64,000 bases of DNA from Micromonospora sp. WMMA1363 (GCF_030345795.1 NZ_JAUALB010000001.1:4084001-4148000); one strand, 5' to 3'. Counted from the first letter of the stretch, positions 20,480 through 29,926 are shown. Made by a program: numbers and translations. Notes: generated by a model not told the origin, from the letters alone.

Positions 20480-21934
20480 ATGTCGCGGATCAAGGAGTTC
20501 AACCTTCCCGACCTGGGCGAGGGCCTGACCGAGGGCGAGATCCTCAGCTGGCTGGTCAAGGTCGGCGACACCATCGAACTGAACCAGCCGATCGTCGAGG
20601 TGGAGACCGCCAAGGCGGCCGTGGAGATCCCGGCGAAGTGGGCCGGGCGGGTGCAGTCGATCTTCCACGAGGAAGGCACGACCGTCGAGGTCGGTACGCC
20701 GATCATCGCGATCGACACCGACCCGAACGCCGGACCGGTGGCACCGTCGACCACCGACGCGCCGGGCGGCGAACTGCCCACCCCGTCGGCCGCCGCGCTG
20801 GCGGCGGTCGAGGTGGCCCCCGCCGAGGGCGCGGTCGAGCCAGGGCTGATCGGCGGTCCCGCACCGGGTGGCCGGACGCCGGTCCTGGTGGGCTACGGTC
20901 CGCGCACCACCGCCGCGAAGCGCCGCCCGCGCAAGGGGGGCATTCCGGCGCAGGGCGACCCGGCCGCGGCCGCCGCGCCGGTCGAGTCGGCCCCCGCGCC
21001 GGTGGCCCCGCCGGCGATCGACCGCAACGGGCACGGTGGCGGCCCCGTGCTGGCCAAGCCACCGGTACGCAAGCTCGCCAAGGATCTCGGGGTCGACCTG
21101 TCCACCCTGACCGGCTCGGGCCCGCTCGGGTCGATCACCCGGGAGGACGTCCAGCGGGCGGCGAGCACGCCCGCCGCGGCGGCCGAGCCGCTGACGGTGG
21201 TCACGCCGGCCGCATCGGCGGCGATCTTCGGCGCTGACCGTGAGCAGCGGATCCCGGTCAAGGGCGTCCGGAAGCTGACCGCCGAGAACATGTCCCGTTC
21301 GGCGTTCACCGCCCCACACGTGACGGAGTTCCTGACCGTCGACGTGACCCGGGCGATGAAGGCACTGGATCGGCTCCGCCAGCGGCGGGACTGGCGTGAC
21401 GTCCGCGTCTCACCGCTGCTGCTGGTCGCCAAGGCGGTGCTGCTGGCGGTCAAACGCCACCCGATGGTCAACTCAACCTGGGCCTCCGACGAGATCGTGG
21501 TCAAGGAGTACGTCAACCTCGGCATCGCGGCGGCCACCGAGCGCGGCCTGATCGTGCCGAACATCAAGGACGCCGGGCGGCTCACCCTGCGGGAGTTGGC
21601 GGACGGGTTGACCGACCTGGTGCAGACCGCCAAGGCGGGGAAGACCGCCCCGGTGGACATGTCCGGCGGCACCCTGACCATCACCAACGTCGGCGTGTTC
21701 GGGGTGGACACCGGCACGCCGATCCTGCCCCCAGGTGAGTCGGCGATCCTGGCCTTCGGGGCGGTGCGCGAGATGCCATGGGTGCACAAGGGCAAGGTGC
21801 GTCCGCGTCAGGTCACCACGCTCGGCCTCTCGTTCGACCATCGGATCATCGACGGGGAACTGGGGTCGACGTTCCTCCGGGACATCGGAGACTTCCTCGC
21901 CGATCCGGAGACGGCGCTGCTCGCCTGGACCTGA
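20480..21934 (+). CDS. pdhC: 2-oxoacid dehydrogenase E2 (dihydrolipoamide acyltransferase)
   Basis: 484 aa. One N-terminal lipoyl domain (residues 1-80) with lipoyl-Lys in VETAKAAVE near 44. An Ala/Pro linker follows, then a peripheral-subunit-binding domain near 195-225 (VRKLAKDLGVDLSTL), a second linker, and the catalytic domain ending in SFDHRIIDGELG, which has the active-site His-x-x-x-Asp. It transfers the acyl group to CoA and builds the complex core. ATG 20480 starts MSRIKEFNLPDLGEG; GTG 20471, overlapping the E1beta stop, is an alternative. A 13-bp terminator hairpin follows at 21961. Confidence 0.93.
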   Translation: MSRIKEFNLPDLGEGLTEGEILSWLVKVGDTIELNQPIVEVETAKAAVEIPAKWAGRVQSIFHEEGTTVEVGTPIIAIDTDPNAGPVAPSTTDAPGGELPTPSAAALAAVEVAPAEGAVEPGLIGGPAPGGRTPVLVGYGPRTTAAKRRPRKGGIPAQGDPAAAAAPVESAPAPVAPPAIDRNGHGGGPVLAKPPVRKLAKDLGVDLSTLTGSGPLGSITREDVQRAASTPAAAAEPLTVVTPAASAAIFGADREQRIPVKGVRKLTAENMSRSAFTAPHVTEFLTVDVTRAMKALDRLRQRRDWRDVRVSPLLLVAKAVLLAVKRHPMVNSTWASDEIVVKEYVNLGIAAATERGLIVPNIKDAGRLTLRELADGLTDLVQTAKAGKTAPVDMSGGTLTITNVGVFGVDTGTPILPPGESAILAFGAVREMPWVHKGKVRPRQVTTLGLSFDHRIIDGELGSTFLRDIGDFLADPETALLAWT

Positions 21935-21960
21935 CCGGTCCGCCCCGGCTGACCGATGGA

Positions 21961-22000
21961 TGGCCGGTGTGCCATGGGTGAACGCCCGGCACACCGGCCA
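21961..22000 (+). terminator. Terminator of the E1-E2 operon
   Basis: Perfect 13-bp stem (21961-21973 with 21988-22000) and 14-base loop, followed by TTTCC, 26 bases after the E2 stop. Confidence 0.8.
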
Positions 22001-22158
22001 TTTCCATTGGACGACGGAACGTCGGAGGATATCGCAGTCAGCCTTCGATTATTCGGCGAGTGTCTCAGCTCACCTAACAATCGATGGAAGTCGGCGATGG
22101 GATGCGGTTCAATGGAGTCATCCGGGGCCAACAACCGAATAGCCAGGAGACCAGACCC

Positions 22159-22296
22159 ATGAGCATGATCGAGAGAATCCGCAACCGCCGCGACGCCAGC
22201 CGCCGTGCCCGCGCCATCGAGAGCGCGCTACGCTCCGCCAACTCGCCTGCGGTGCGCGACGAGATCCTCGCCATCGCCCAGCGTCACATGCACTGA
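22159..22296 (+). CDS. Small basic protein, 45 aa
   Basis: ATG 22159 follows AGGAG (22145-22149) at good spacing. The product starts MSMIERIRNRRDASRRARAI and ends ALRSANSPAVRDEILAIAQR plus HMH: two amphipathic helices with an Arg-rich first half. It is bracketed by terminator hairpins at 21961-22000 and 22325-22362, so it has its own transcript unit. Small ORFs of this kind occur widely in actinobacteria; the function is unknown. Confidence 0.7.
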   Translation: MSMIERIRNRRDASRRARAIESALRSANSPAVRDEILAIAQRHMH

Positions 22297-22324
22297 CGCG
22301 CCACGACGTTCCACGCCTCCTCAA

Positions 22325-22362
22325 CCGACGGCCCGCCCGGCCCCATCCGGGCGGGCCGTCGG
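22325..22362 (+). terminator. Strong 16-bp terminator hairpin
   Basis: Perfect 16-bp stem (22325-22340 with 22347-22362), six-base loop, then CATTTCCC; 28 bases after the 45-aa gene. Confidence 0.85.
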
Positions 22363-22659
22363 CATTTCCCAAGGCGGCCTCGCCCCCTCCAGTCGCGCGT
22401 CGAACACCGGGATTCCCCCATCACCGCGCGCCCGGTACGGTGGGTCGGGTCGTCGCGCGCCCATCGCGCAGATCGGTCTCCGATTGAAGCTGATCGACAC
22501 CGTTCGGCGACGCTGAGTGACGGCCGCTGCACCCCGACGCCCCTCCACGGGGCACCCGATACGTTCGGGGAGCCGGCACGGCTGGTAGCCACCGGCGATC
22601 CGGCCGCCGGGCCGCGCACCCGGCGCCGGCGGCAGACAGGTGATGGAGGAGGCGCACGC

Positions 22660-25269
22660 ATGACGTCCGAGGGCACGCACCACCCCGGCCAGCAGCCGGA
22701 CGAGGCGTCGCCGGGCGCTGGCGGACCGACGCCGTACGGTGACCGGCCGGCGCAGCAGGACAACGGGCACGTCGTCGGCAACCCAGACCTGGGATGGGCG
22801 CCACCGCCGCCCGCCCGGCCGAACCCGGCCGCGCCGGCCTGGCCGACCGACGCGCCATCGCCCCCCACCCGCGCCGTCGCGCAGGCGCCGCAGCAGACGG
22901 AAGCGCCCGCCCCAGGCGCCTGGGCGCCCGACGCCGGTGCCACCCCATGGCTCGCCCAGGCTGACCGGTCGGCCCCGGCCGAGACCCTCGAGGCGCCGAC
23001 GTGGGCCCAGGCCAACCCGCCCGCTGCCTGGGCACAGCCCCCGACACAGTCCGAACCAGGCGCCCGCGGCGCCGCACCGGTGCCGCAGGCCGCGCCGGCC
23101 TGGCCCGCCCAGGACCTCCCGGTCCACCCAACTCCCGGCCAAACCGAGCCGACCACCGGCTGGAACAACAGCACCGACCGCCCCGACGCGGTTCGGTCGG
23201 GCGGCTGGGATCCCGGCGCCCAGCCCAACCAGTCCCCTGCCGCCGGGTGGGCGACCGGCACTGCCACCCGTCAGGACGACCAACCGCAGCAGCCCGGATG
23301 GGCGGCACCGCAGGACGAGACCGCCGGTGCGCCGGAGCAGCCCGGCTGGGCGCCGGCGGCGTCCACGTCAACCTGGGTGCCGCCGGCGCGGGGCGCGGCA
23401 CAGGTGCCTGCTGCCGCCCCACGGTCCTGGCCCGGCCAGGACGAGTCGGGCCGCTCGGTTGACCCTACCCGGCGGTCCACAGACCAGTCCGAAAGCCCCG
23501 CCGGCTGGGTCACCGAGCCGGCGCCCGCACAGGATCGGCAGCACCACGACGACGACCCGGCTCGCTCGGGCGGCTGGAGCACCGGCGCGGCGCCCCCGGA
23601 CCGGGGGCACCAGGACGGCACCAACGGGTCCGGCGGTTGGGCCGCTGGCCGGCAGGACGATCAGCCGCAGTCCGGGTGGCCGTCCGCCACCGACCGCGAC
23701 GGCTCCGGTGAACCGCACTCGACCGACGGCTGGGCAGGCCGTGACACGCAGTCGCCGGCCGGGGATTGGGCAGCCCGCGCCACGCCGGTGACCGGCGACG
23801 GTGGCTGGTACCCGGCCGAGCCGGCCTCGACGCCCCCTGCACGGGCCACCGTCCCGGCACCCGCCGAGGGCCCGCCGCAGCCCTGGCTGCCGGCACCGCG
23901 CACCGCCGCCGACCGGCCCGCCGTCCCGAACGTCGCACCGTGGGCCCCAGGCGAGGCCTGGGGTCACGCAGAGCCGGCCGCGGCTCGGGACGCCGGCGCC
24001 GGGGAGCCGCGACGGGCCGACCAACCACCGGTCTACCATCCCGCGCCGGGCCCGGGCATCTCGCCGGAGAACGCGGTTCCGCTTCCCCCGCAGCAGCAAC
24101 GGGTGCCGGGCGCCAGCCTGGCCGCCGCCCCACCGGCGGATTACGTGCCATCGGCGCAGTTCGACCTCGATCAGCATGCCCGCGACGGCGGGACGGCGTA
24201 CGAGGCCGAGCAGCAGGGTTGGCCGTTGACCGCCCAGCATGACGAGTCTCCGGCTGCGCTGGTGCTGCCCGCGCCGCGTACCTCGCCGGAGTCCACCGGC
24301 TGGGCCTCGGTTCCGGCAGTGGCCGGTGATGTCTCCGGCAGCGTCTCGGCGAGCGCCTCGGTGCCGTTGGCCAGCCGGGTGGTTCCCCCGACCGACCAGG
24401 CGCTGAACCCGACGGCGCCCGCACCCCAACCCCGCGTGTACGGCCGTCCGACCCGTCCGGAGCCGGCCGAGGAAACCGAGTCGGCGCACGACCAGGCCGA
24501 CCCACCATCCCGGTTCGGGCCGGACGTCCGGCCCGAACCCGGCCTCGACGGCGGCTTCGGCGCTGATAACGGCTTCGGTCGCGGCGTCGACGACCGGGCC
24601 GCCGGCCCGACCGCCTTCGCGAACGCCGCGCCGGTCGCCCCGGCCTCACCGGCGGCGCCTGCGCCGTTCCCGCCGGGCATGCCGGCCTTCGCCGATGCGC
24701 CGAAGAACGACCGACCAATGAACGGCGTCCGGCCCCGCGACGACGCCGACCGCCCCGAAGAGCACTTCGGGGCACCCAGCACCGGGGCCGCTCCCGGCAA
24801 CGGCTTTCCGCCCTCGCCGGAACCGGTGTACCCACCGTCTCCGCAGCAGGCGACTCCGTCCTGGGACCAGCAGGACCAGGCTGCCCCCGACCCGGACCAG
24901 GGCCGCTTCGACGCGTTCAAGCCGATCGCCGAGCCGGCCGCCGACGCGCCCGTCCCGGAGGTACGCAACGGGCGGGTGTTTGCCGCCGTGCTCATCGCCG
25001 CAGTGCTGATCCTGGCCATTCCACTGGGTCTGCTCACGCTGTTCGGTCAACTCGGCGGTACGGAGGCGCCGGCCTTCGACCCGCCGGTGGGCAGCTGCGT
25101 CAAGCAGGAGGGCACCAGCGCGACCGCGGCGGACTGCGGCGAGGCGAACGCCTTCACCGTCGTGTCCAAAGTGGATGTCCAGGAAGAGTGCGCCGACCCG
25201 ACGCAGCCCTACGTGCAGCTCCCGGGCTCAGGCACCAACCGGGTGCTCTGCCTCAAACCGGCGGGCTGA
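22660..25269 (+). CDS. Large Trp-patterned low-complexity protein with C-terminal membrane anchor
   Basis: 869 aa from ATG 22660 with a strong GGAGGAGG-type ribosome site. Residues 1 to about 760 are Pro/Ala/Gly/Asp/Gln-rich with a Trp roughly every 15-20 residues in short frames such as PGWAPA, GGWSTG, AGWVTE and TGWASV; at least two dozen are visible. Near 770-795 lies one membrane helix (VFAAVLIAAVLILAIPLGLL). It is followed by an exposed domain of about 65 residues with four Cys (VGSCVKQ, ADCGEAN, EECADP, RVLCLKP), matching the LppU/SCO3897-type end of actinobacterial membrane proteins. The long cytoplasmic disordered arm is the odd part. Function unknown. Confidence 0.8.
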   Translation: MTSEGTHHPGQQPDEASPGAGGPTPYGDRPAQQDNGHVVGNPDLGWAPPPPARPNPAAPAWPTDAPSPPTRAVAQAPQQTEAPAPGAWAPDAGATPWLAQADRSAPAETLEAPTWAQANPPAAWAQPPTQSEPGARGAAPVPQAAPAWPAQDLPVHPTPGQTEPTTGWNNSTDRPDAVRSGGWDPGAQPNQSPAAGWATGTATRQDDQPQQPGWAAPQDETAGAPEQPGWAPAASTSTWVPPARGAAQVPAAAPRSWPGQDESGRSVDPTRRSTDQSESPAGWVTEPAPAQDRQHHDDDPARSGGWSTGAAPPDRGHQDGTNGSGGWAAGRQDDQPQSGWPSATDRDGSGEPHSTDGWAGRDTQSPAGDWAARATPVTGDGGWYPAEPASTPPARATVPAPAEGPPQPWLPAPRTAADRPAVPNVAPWAPGEAWGHAEPAAARDAGAGEPRRADQPPVYHPAPGPGISPENAVPLPPQQQRVPGASLAAAPPADYVPSAQFDLDQHARDGGTAYEAEQQGWPLTAQHDESPAALVLPAPRTSPESTGWASVPAVAGDVSGSVSASASVPLASRVVPPTDQALNPTAPAPQPRVYGRPTRPEPAEETESAHDQADPPSRFGPDVRPEPGLDGGFGADNGFGRGVDDRAAGPTAFANAAPVAPASPAAPAPFPPGMPAFADAPKNDRPMNGVRPRDDADRPEEHFGAPSTGAAPGNGFPPSPEPVYPPSPQQATPSWDQQDQAAPDPDQGRFDAFKPIAEPAADAPVPEVRNGRVFAAVLIAAVLILAIPLGLLTLFGQLGGTEAPAFDPPVGSCVKQEGTSATAADCGEANAFTVVSKVDVQEECADPTQPYVQLPGSGTNRVLCLKPAG

Positions 25270-25515
25270 CCGGCACGCCCAGAGTCGGCGGTGACGCCAT
25301 GGTCGACCGTGGTCCGCCGCCGATCTGCCGTCGCCACTCAGTGGTCCACCGCCCGCATGCTGCGGATTCGGACACGCCTAGCGAAGCGCGGGAGCCCCAC
25401 CGGCCGTTCCGGTCCGCCTCGGCGGTACTGGTGCTCCGGCAAGGCGGTGTCACGTACACCTCTTCCTCCGCCCCGTCGGGCCGGTTGACGGCCGGTGGTG
25501 CGGCACGATGGGGTC

Positions 25516-27348
25516 ATGAGCGCACGCGTACGCGCCCCCGAGCTGCGGGGCCGGGCATGGTTGAACACCGGCGGTAGGGCCCTCCGGCTGGCGGACCTTC
25601 GCGGCCGGATAACCGTCCTGGATTTCTGGACCTTCTGCTGCATCAACTGCCTGCACGTGCTCGACGAACTCCGCCCGCTGGAGCAGAAGTACTCCGACGT
25701 CCTCGTCGTCATCGGCGTGCACTCGCCCAAGTTCGAGCACGAGAAGGACCCGGACGCCCTGGTCGCCGCCGTGGAGCGGTACGGGGTGCACCACCCCGTG
25801 CTCGACGACCCCGAGCTGGACATGTGGCAGCAGTACGCGGCCCGGGCCTGGCCGACCCTGGCGGTGATCGACCCGGAAGGGTACGTGGTGGCCACCATGG
25901 CCGGCGAAGGCCACGCCGAGGGGCTGGCCCGGCTCGTCGACGACCTGATCGCCACCCACGAGGCCAAGGGCACGCTGCACCGGGGCGACGGCCCCTACGT
26001 GCCACCCGCCGAGCCGGAGACCACGCTGCGCTTCCCCGGCAAGGCCGTCGTACTCGACGACGGGAACCTGCTGGTGTCGGACTCGGCCCGGCACTCGCTC
26101 GTGGAGCTGGCACCCGACGGCGAGACACTGGTCCGGCGAATCGGCGTCGGTGAACGCGGTCGGGCCGACGGCCCGGCCGGCGTGGCCAGCTTCGCCGAGC
26201 CGCAAGGGCTCTGCCTGCTACCGGCACACGTCGCCGAGGTGGCTGGTTACGACCTGGTCGTCGCCGACACCGTCAACCACCTGCTGCGTGGCGTCCACCT
26301 GACCACCGGCGAGGTGGTCACCGTGGCCGGCACCGGCCGGCAGTGGCGCTCCACCGTCGACGACCACGCGCACGACGCGCTCGCCGTCGACCTCTCATCC
26401 CCGTGGGACCTGGCCTGGTACGACGGCAAGGTTGTGATCGCGATGGCGGGGATCCACCAGCTCTGGTGGTTCGATCCGGTGAAGCGCACGGCCGGCATGT
26501 ACGCGGGTACCACGGTCGAGGCGCTGCGGGACGGTCCGCTGCCCGAGGCGTGGCTGGCTCAGCCCTCCGGCCTGTCGGTCTCCGCCGACAGCGCCCGGCT
26601 GTGGGTGGCCGACAGCGAGACCAGTGCGCTCCGGTACGTCGAGAACGGCGTACTGCGCACCGCCGTCGGTCAGGGGCTCTTCGACTTCGGGCACGTCGAC
26701 GGTCCGGCCGCGGAGGCGCTGCTCCAGCATCCACTGGGGGTGTGCGCGCTGCCGGACGGCTCGGTGCTGATCGCCGACACGTACAACGGCGCGGTCCGCC
26801 GCTACGACCCGACCAGCGACGTGGTCGGCACGGTCGCCGACGGGCTGGCCGAACCGAGCGACCTGGTACTCACCCCCGACGGCGGCGTCCTGGTCGTGGA
26901 GTCGGCCGCCCACCGGTTGACCCGGCTCGCGCCCGGCGCGCTCACCGCGGCGGGCGCCAGCACGGTCGACGGCACGCGGCACCGCACCGAGCGGAAGCCG
27001 ACCGACCTGGCGGCCGGCGAGGTCACCCTGGACGTCGTCTTCACACCGGCACCCGGGCAGAAGCTCGACGAGACGTACGGCCCGGCGACCCGGCTGGTGA
27101 TCTCGGCGTCCCCGCCCGAGTTGCTGCTGGCGGGGGCGGGCACCGGCACCGAGCTGTCCCGGCGGCTGGTGATCGACGGCACTGTTGCGGAGGGCGTGCT
27201 CCAGGTGACCGCGCAGGCCGCAACCTGCGACGCGGACGTCGAGCACGCGGCCTGCCACCTGACCCGGCAGGACTGGGGGGTACCGGTCCGCGTGGTCGAT
27301 GGCGCCACCACTCGCCTGCCGCTGGTGTTGCGCGGCTTGGACGCGTGA
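25516..27348 (+). CDS. Thioredoxin-fold protein with NHL repeats (NHLRC2-like)
   Basis: 610 aa. An N-terminal thioredoxin/TlpA-type domain (about 1-150) with VLDFWTFCCINCLHVL, whose CxxC is C42-I-N-C45, and the cis-Pro loop ARAWPTLAVID. A six-bladed NHL beta-propeller follows (about 170-480) with recurring ADTVNHLLR, LAQPSGLSV, VADSETSALR and IADTYNGAVRRYD units. A C-terminal beta domain (VTLDVVFTPAPGQKLDE) ends it. This architecture equals bacterial NHLRC2-like proteins, of uncertain biochemical role. No signal peptide, so cytoplasmic. ATG 25516 lies 6-7 bases after CACGAT, consistent with a leaderless message. A strong terminator follows. Confidence 0.88.
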   Translation: MSARVRAPELRGRAWLNTGGRALRLADLRGRITVLDFWTFCCINCLHVLDELRPLEQKYSDVLVVIGVHSPKFEHEKDPDALVAAVERYGVHHPVLDDPELDMWQQYAARAWPTLAVIDPEGYVVATMAGEGHAEGLARLVDDLIATHEAKGTLHRGDGPYVPPAEPETTLRFPGKAVVLDDGNLLVSDSARHSLVELAPDGETLVRRIGVGERGRADGPAGVASFAEPQGLCLLPAHVAEVAGYDLVVADTVNHLLRGVHLTTGEVVTVAGTGRQWRSTVDDHAHDALAVDLSSPWDLAWYDGKVVIAMAGIHQLWWFDPVKRTAGMYAGTTVEALRDGPLPEAWLAQPSGLSVSADSARLWVADSETSALRYVENGVLRTAVGQGLFDFGHVDGPAAEALLQHPLGVCALPDGSVLIADTYNGAVRRYDPTSDVVGTVADGLAEPSDLVLTPDGGVLVVESAAHRLTRLAPGALTAAGASTVDGTRHRTERKPTDLAAGEVTLDVVFTPAPGQKLDETYGPATRLVISASPPELLLAGAGTGTELSRRLVIDGTVAEGVLQVTAQAATCDADVEHAACHLTRQDWGVPVRVVDGATTRLPLVLRGLDA

Positions 27349-27361
27349 GGCGCGCAGCGCG

Positions 27362-27401
27362 CCGGGCAGCACCGCGGCCACCTGGGCGCGGTGCTGCCCG
27401 G
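27362..27401 (+). terminator. 15-bp terminator hairpin
   Basis: Perfect 15-bp stem 27362-27376 with 27387-27401, 10-base loop, followed by GCCCGGTTTG; it begins 14 bases after the NHL gene stop and may serve both strands, since pxpA ends at 27491 on the minus strand. Confidence 0.8.
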
Positions 27402-27490
27402 GCCCGGTTTGTCGGGCCGGATGCGGGTGTCGCCCCGTGCTGGGTGTCAGGAATCCCTCCGCCACGGCAGGCGCGTCACGGTGGTGCCCT

Positions 27491-28240
27491 TCACGCGAAC
27501 GGGGTGAGGGGAACGCCCGCGTCGATGAGGGCGGCACGGACCAATTCCGCGCAGCGCACCGAGCCCGGGGTGTCGCCGTGCAAGCAGATCGACTCCACCG
27601 GGCACGGAATCACCGTGCCGTCCACCGCCACCACGGTCCGTTCGGTGGCCATCCGGACCGCCCGCTGCGCCATCTGTTCCGGGTCGGCGATCAGGGCGTT
27701 CGGGGCGCCTCGGGGCACCAGCTGGCCGTTGGGCAGGTATCCCCGGTCGGCGAAGCCCTCGGCGACCACCCGAAGCCCGGCCCCCCGGGCGAGTTGGGCG
27801 AGCACCGAGGCGGGCAGGCAGAGCAGCGGCAGCTGGTCGTCGTACTGACCGATCGCCGCGACCAGCGCCGTTGCCGGTGACTCGTCGCAGGCGGCGGCGT
27901 GGTAGAGCGCGCCGTGCGGCTTGAGGTAGCGAACCCGGGTGTGGACGATCCGGCAGAAGGCGTCGAGGGCGCCGAGCTGGTAGGTGACTTCGTCGCGCAG
28001 TTCGGCGAAGTCGTACGCGATGTGCCGCCGCCCGAACCCGGCGAGGTCCCGGTAGCCGACCTGCGCGCCCACGGAGACGCCGCGCTCCGCGGCGTCGGCA
28101 CAGGTTCGACGCATTGTGGAGGCGTCCCCGGCGTGGAAGCCGCAGGCGACGTTGGCGGAGGTGACGAGGTCCAGCAGCGCCGCGTCGTCGCCGAGTCGCC
28201 AGATGCCGAAGCCCTCCCCGAGGTCAGCGTTGAGGTCCAT
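27491..28240 (-). CDS. pxpA: 5-oxoprolinase subunit PxpA (LamB/YcsF family)
   Basis: 249 aa. Family signature at the start MDLNADLGEGFGIWRLGDD, then SANVACGFHAGDASTM, VGAQVGYRDLAGFGRR, RYLKPHGALYH and VAEGFADRGYLPNGQLVPRG. In the PxpABC enzyme this subunit hydrolyses the phosphorylated 5-oxoproline produced by PxpB/PxpC, giving L-glutamate from spontaneous cyclisation waste. It is the last gene of pxpB-pxpC-pxpA; its ATG (28240) lies inside the end of pxpC, a 17-base overlap that implies translational coupling. Confidence 0.94.
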   Translation of the reverse strand: MDLNADLGEGFGIWRLGDDAALLDLVTSANVACGFHAGDASTMRRTCADAAERGVSVGAQVGYRDLAGFGRRHIAYDFAELRDEVTYQLGALDAFCRIVHTRVRYLKPHGALYHAAACDESPATALVAAIGQYDDQLPLLCLPASVLAQLARGAGLRVVAEGFADRGYLPNGQLVPRGAPNALIADPEQMAQRAVRMATERTVVAVDGTVIPCPVESICLHGDTPGSVRCAELVRAALIDAGVPLTPFA

Positions 28241-29180
28241 GGAACCTCACCGTAGTCCCTGGTCGGGCCTGGGCGAGCGGGGTCACGTCGGCCACCACCC
28301 CGATCACCGGGTAACCACCGGTCGGGGGGTGGTCGGCCAGGAACACCAGCGGCTGCCCGTCGGCCGGCACCTGCACCGCCCCGAGCACCAGGCCCTCGCT
28401 GGGCAGTTCCCCGGCCACCGCGCGGGGCAGCGCCGCGCCGACCAGTCGCGCGCCGACCCGGTTGCTCACCGCCGAGACGGTGTACGGGGTGTCGAGCAGC
28501 CGGTCGAGCGCGAGCGGCGTGAACCAGTCGTCGCGGGGGCCGAGCCGCAGTACCAGCCGCAGCTCGGCCGGGAGTGGCGCGGTAACGGTGAGGTCGACCG
28601 GAGCGGGCGGGCCGACGATCGGCCCCAGGGGGAGCCCGTCGCCGTCGCGCAGCGGGGGTGGGCCGAGCCCGGAGAGCGTGTCGGTGGCGCGGCTGCCGAG
28701 CACCGGCTCGACGGCCACGCCCCCGGCCACCGCGAGCCATGACCGTAGGCCGGTACGGGGCGGGCCGACCCGGACCACCGAGCCGGCTCGAACGGCGAGT
28801 GGCCGCCCGACGTCGCCGGGCCGGTCGCCGACCCGCACGTCGACGTCCGCGCCGGTGACCGCCACCGTCGTGGCGCTGGTGAAGCGCAGCGCGCACCCGG
28901 TCAGCGTGGCCTCCAGGCCGGCGGCGGTTTCGGGGTTGCCGACCAGCCGGTTGGCGAGCCGGAGAGCAGCCGGATCCAGCGCGCCCGAACGCGGTACCCC
29001 GAGGTGCGCCCAGCCGGGACGGCCGAGGTCCTGCACGGTCGTGAGGACACCGGCCCGCAGCACCTCGATCGTGCCCCTTGGCGCTCCGGCCATGCCGGAC
29101 GCTGACGCTCGAAGCGGCCCGACGCCACGATCCGGGGTTGGTTGGCCGGGCCACGCAGCGCCGGCGGGTGGGCCGGTCAC
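28224..29180 (-). CDS. pxpC: 5-oxoprolinase subunit PxpC (biotin-dependent carboxyltransferase/KipA family)
   Basis: 318 aa from GTG 29180, or 289 aa from ATG 29093. The family core starts IEVLRAGVLTTVQDLGRPGW and continues VPRSGALDPAALRLANRLVG, GLEATLTGCALRF and RSWLAVAGGV, ending with FLADHPPTGGYPVIGVV. The upstream 30 residues are low complexity, so the ATG may be the real start; the GTG is kept because it overlaps the pxpB stop by four bases. Together with PxpB it phosphorylates 5-oxoproline with ATP for PxpA. Confidence 0.9.
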   Translation of the reverse strand: MTGPPAGAAWPGQPTPDRGVGPLRASASGMAGAPRGTIEVLRAGVLTTVQDLGRPGWAHLGVPRSGALDPAALRLANRLVGNPETAAGLEATLTGCALRFTSATTVAVTGADVDVRVGDRPGDVGRPLAVRAGSVVRVGPPRTGLRSWLAVAGGVAVEPVLGSRATDTLSGLGPPPLRDGDGLPLGPIVGPPAPVDLTVTAPLPAELRLVLRLGPRDDWFTPLALDRLLDTPYTVSAVSNRVGARLVGAALPRAVAGELPSEGLVLGAVQVPADGQPLVFLADHPPTGGYPVIGVVADVTPLAQARPGTTVRFHGPQR

Positions 29181-29830
29181 GTCGCCACCAGCCGCACGTG
29201 GCTGCCCGGGCTGAGCCGGGCCGGCGGATCGGCGTGCACGTCGAACAGCGGCAGATCGGTCCGCCCGACGAGCAGCCAGCCGCCGGGGGAGGCGGTCGGG
29301 TAGATGCCGGCGTACGGTCCGGCGAGTGCCACCGACCCGGCCGGCACCCGGGGCCGCGGGCTGGGTAGCCGGGGTACGGCCAGCTCGGCGGGGAGCCCCG
29401 TGAGGTATCCGAACCCGGGCGCGAAACCACAGAAGGCCACCCGGAACTCGGTCGCGGCCAGCCGCGCCACGACGTCCGGCACGTCGCTGCCCCAGTGTCC
29501 GGCGACGGCAGGCAGATCCTCCCCGTCGTACATCACGGGCACCTCGACCGTGGCGGTGGTGGCCCGGGGTGCGACCGACGCCGGGGCCCAGCCGGCGACG
29601 AGCGCGGCCGTACCCGCCGGGTCACGTACCCCGTCGAGCAGCACGGTGGTCGCGGCCGGCACGATCTCGACGACGTCCAGCTCGCCCCGCTCTCGGCGGC
29701 GCCACAGCTCGGCCCGCCACCCTTCCACCCGCGCCGCGATGTCGGCGTCGATGCTTGCCGCCGGGCCGCCGGCGGTCCCGCTGGCGCAGTCGAGCAGCAA
29801 GCCGTGGGCCCCGACCGGTCGGATCCGCAT
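29177..29830 (-). CDS. pxpB: 5-oxoprolinase subunit PxpB (KipI family)
   Basis: 217 aa from ATG 29830 behind GAGGATGGCG. It has the allophanate hydrolase subunit 1/KipI fold: RIRPVGAHGLLLDCA, then TVEVPVMYDGEDLPAVA, FRVAFCGFAPGFGYLTGLP and RVPAGSVALAGPYAGIYPT, followed by SPGGWLLVGRT. These Gly/Pro/Phe motifs are diagnostic. First gene of the set. It diverges from the hemolysin III family gene at 29961, so the 130-base gap carries promoters for both. Confidence 0.93.
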   Translation of the reverse strand: MRIRPVGAHGLLLDCASGTAGGPAASIDADIAARVEGWRAELWRRRERGELDVVEIVPAATTVLLDGVRDPAGTAALVAGWAPASVAPRATTATVEVPVMYDGEDLPAVAGHWGSDVPDVVARLAATEFRVAFCGFAPGFGYLTGLPAELAVPRLPSPRPRVPAGSVALAGPYAGIYPTASPGGWLLVGRTDLPLFDVHADPPARLSPGSHVRLVAT

Positions 29831-29926
29831 CCCGCCATCCTCCCGTACCCGGGCCACCTCGCCGCCCGCGCCGCGTCCCGCACTCCGGTGGGTGGACGCT
29901 TCATCAGGCGTGACCGGGCACACTAC

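Noticed and set aside
22284..23422. Long minus-strand open frames opposite the Trp-patterned protein
   Set aside because: They mirror the Pro/Ala/Gly-rich plus-strand gene; composition is non-protein-like and there is no ribosome site.
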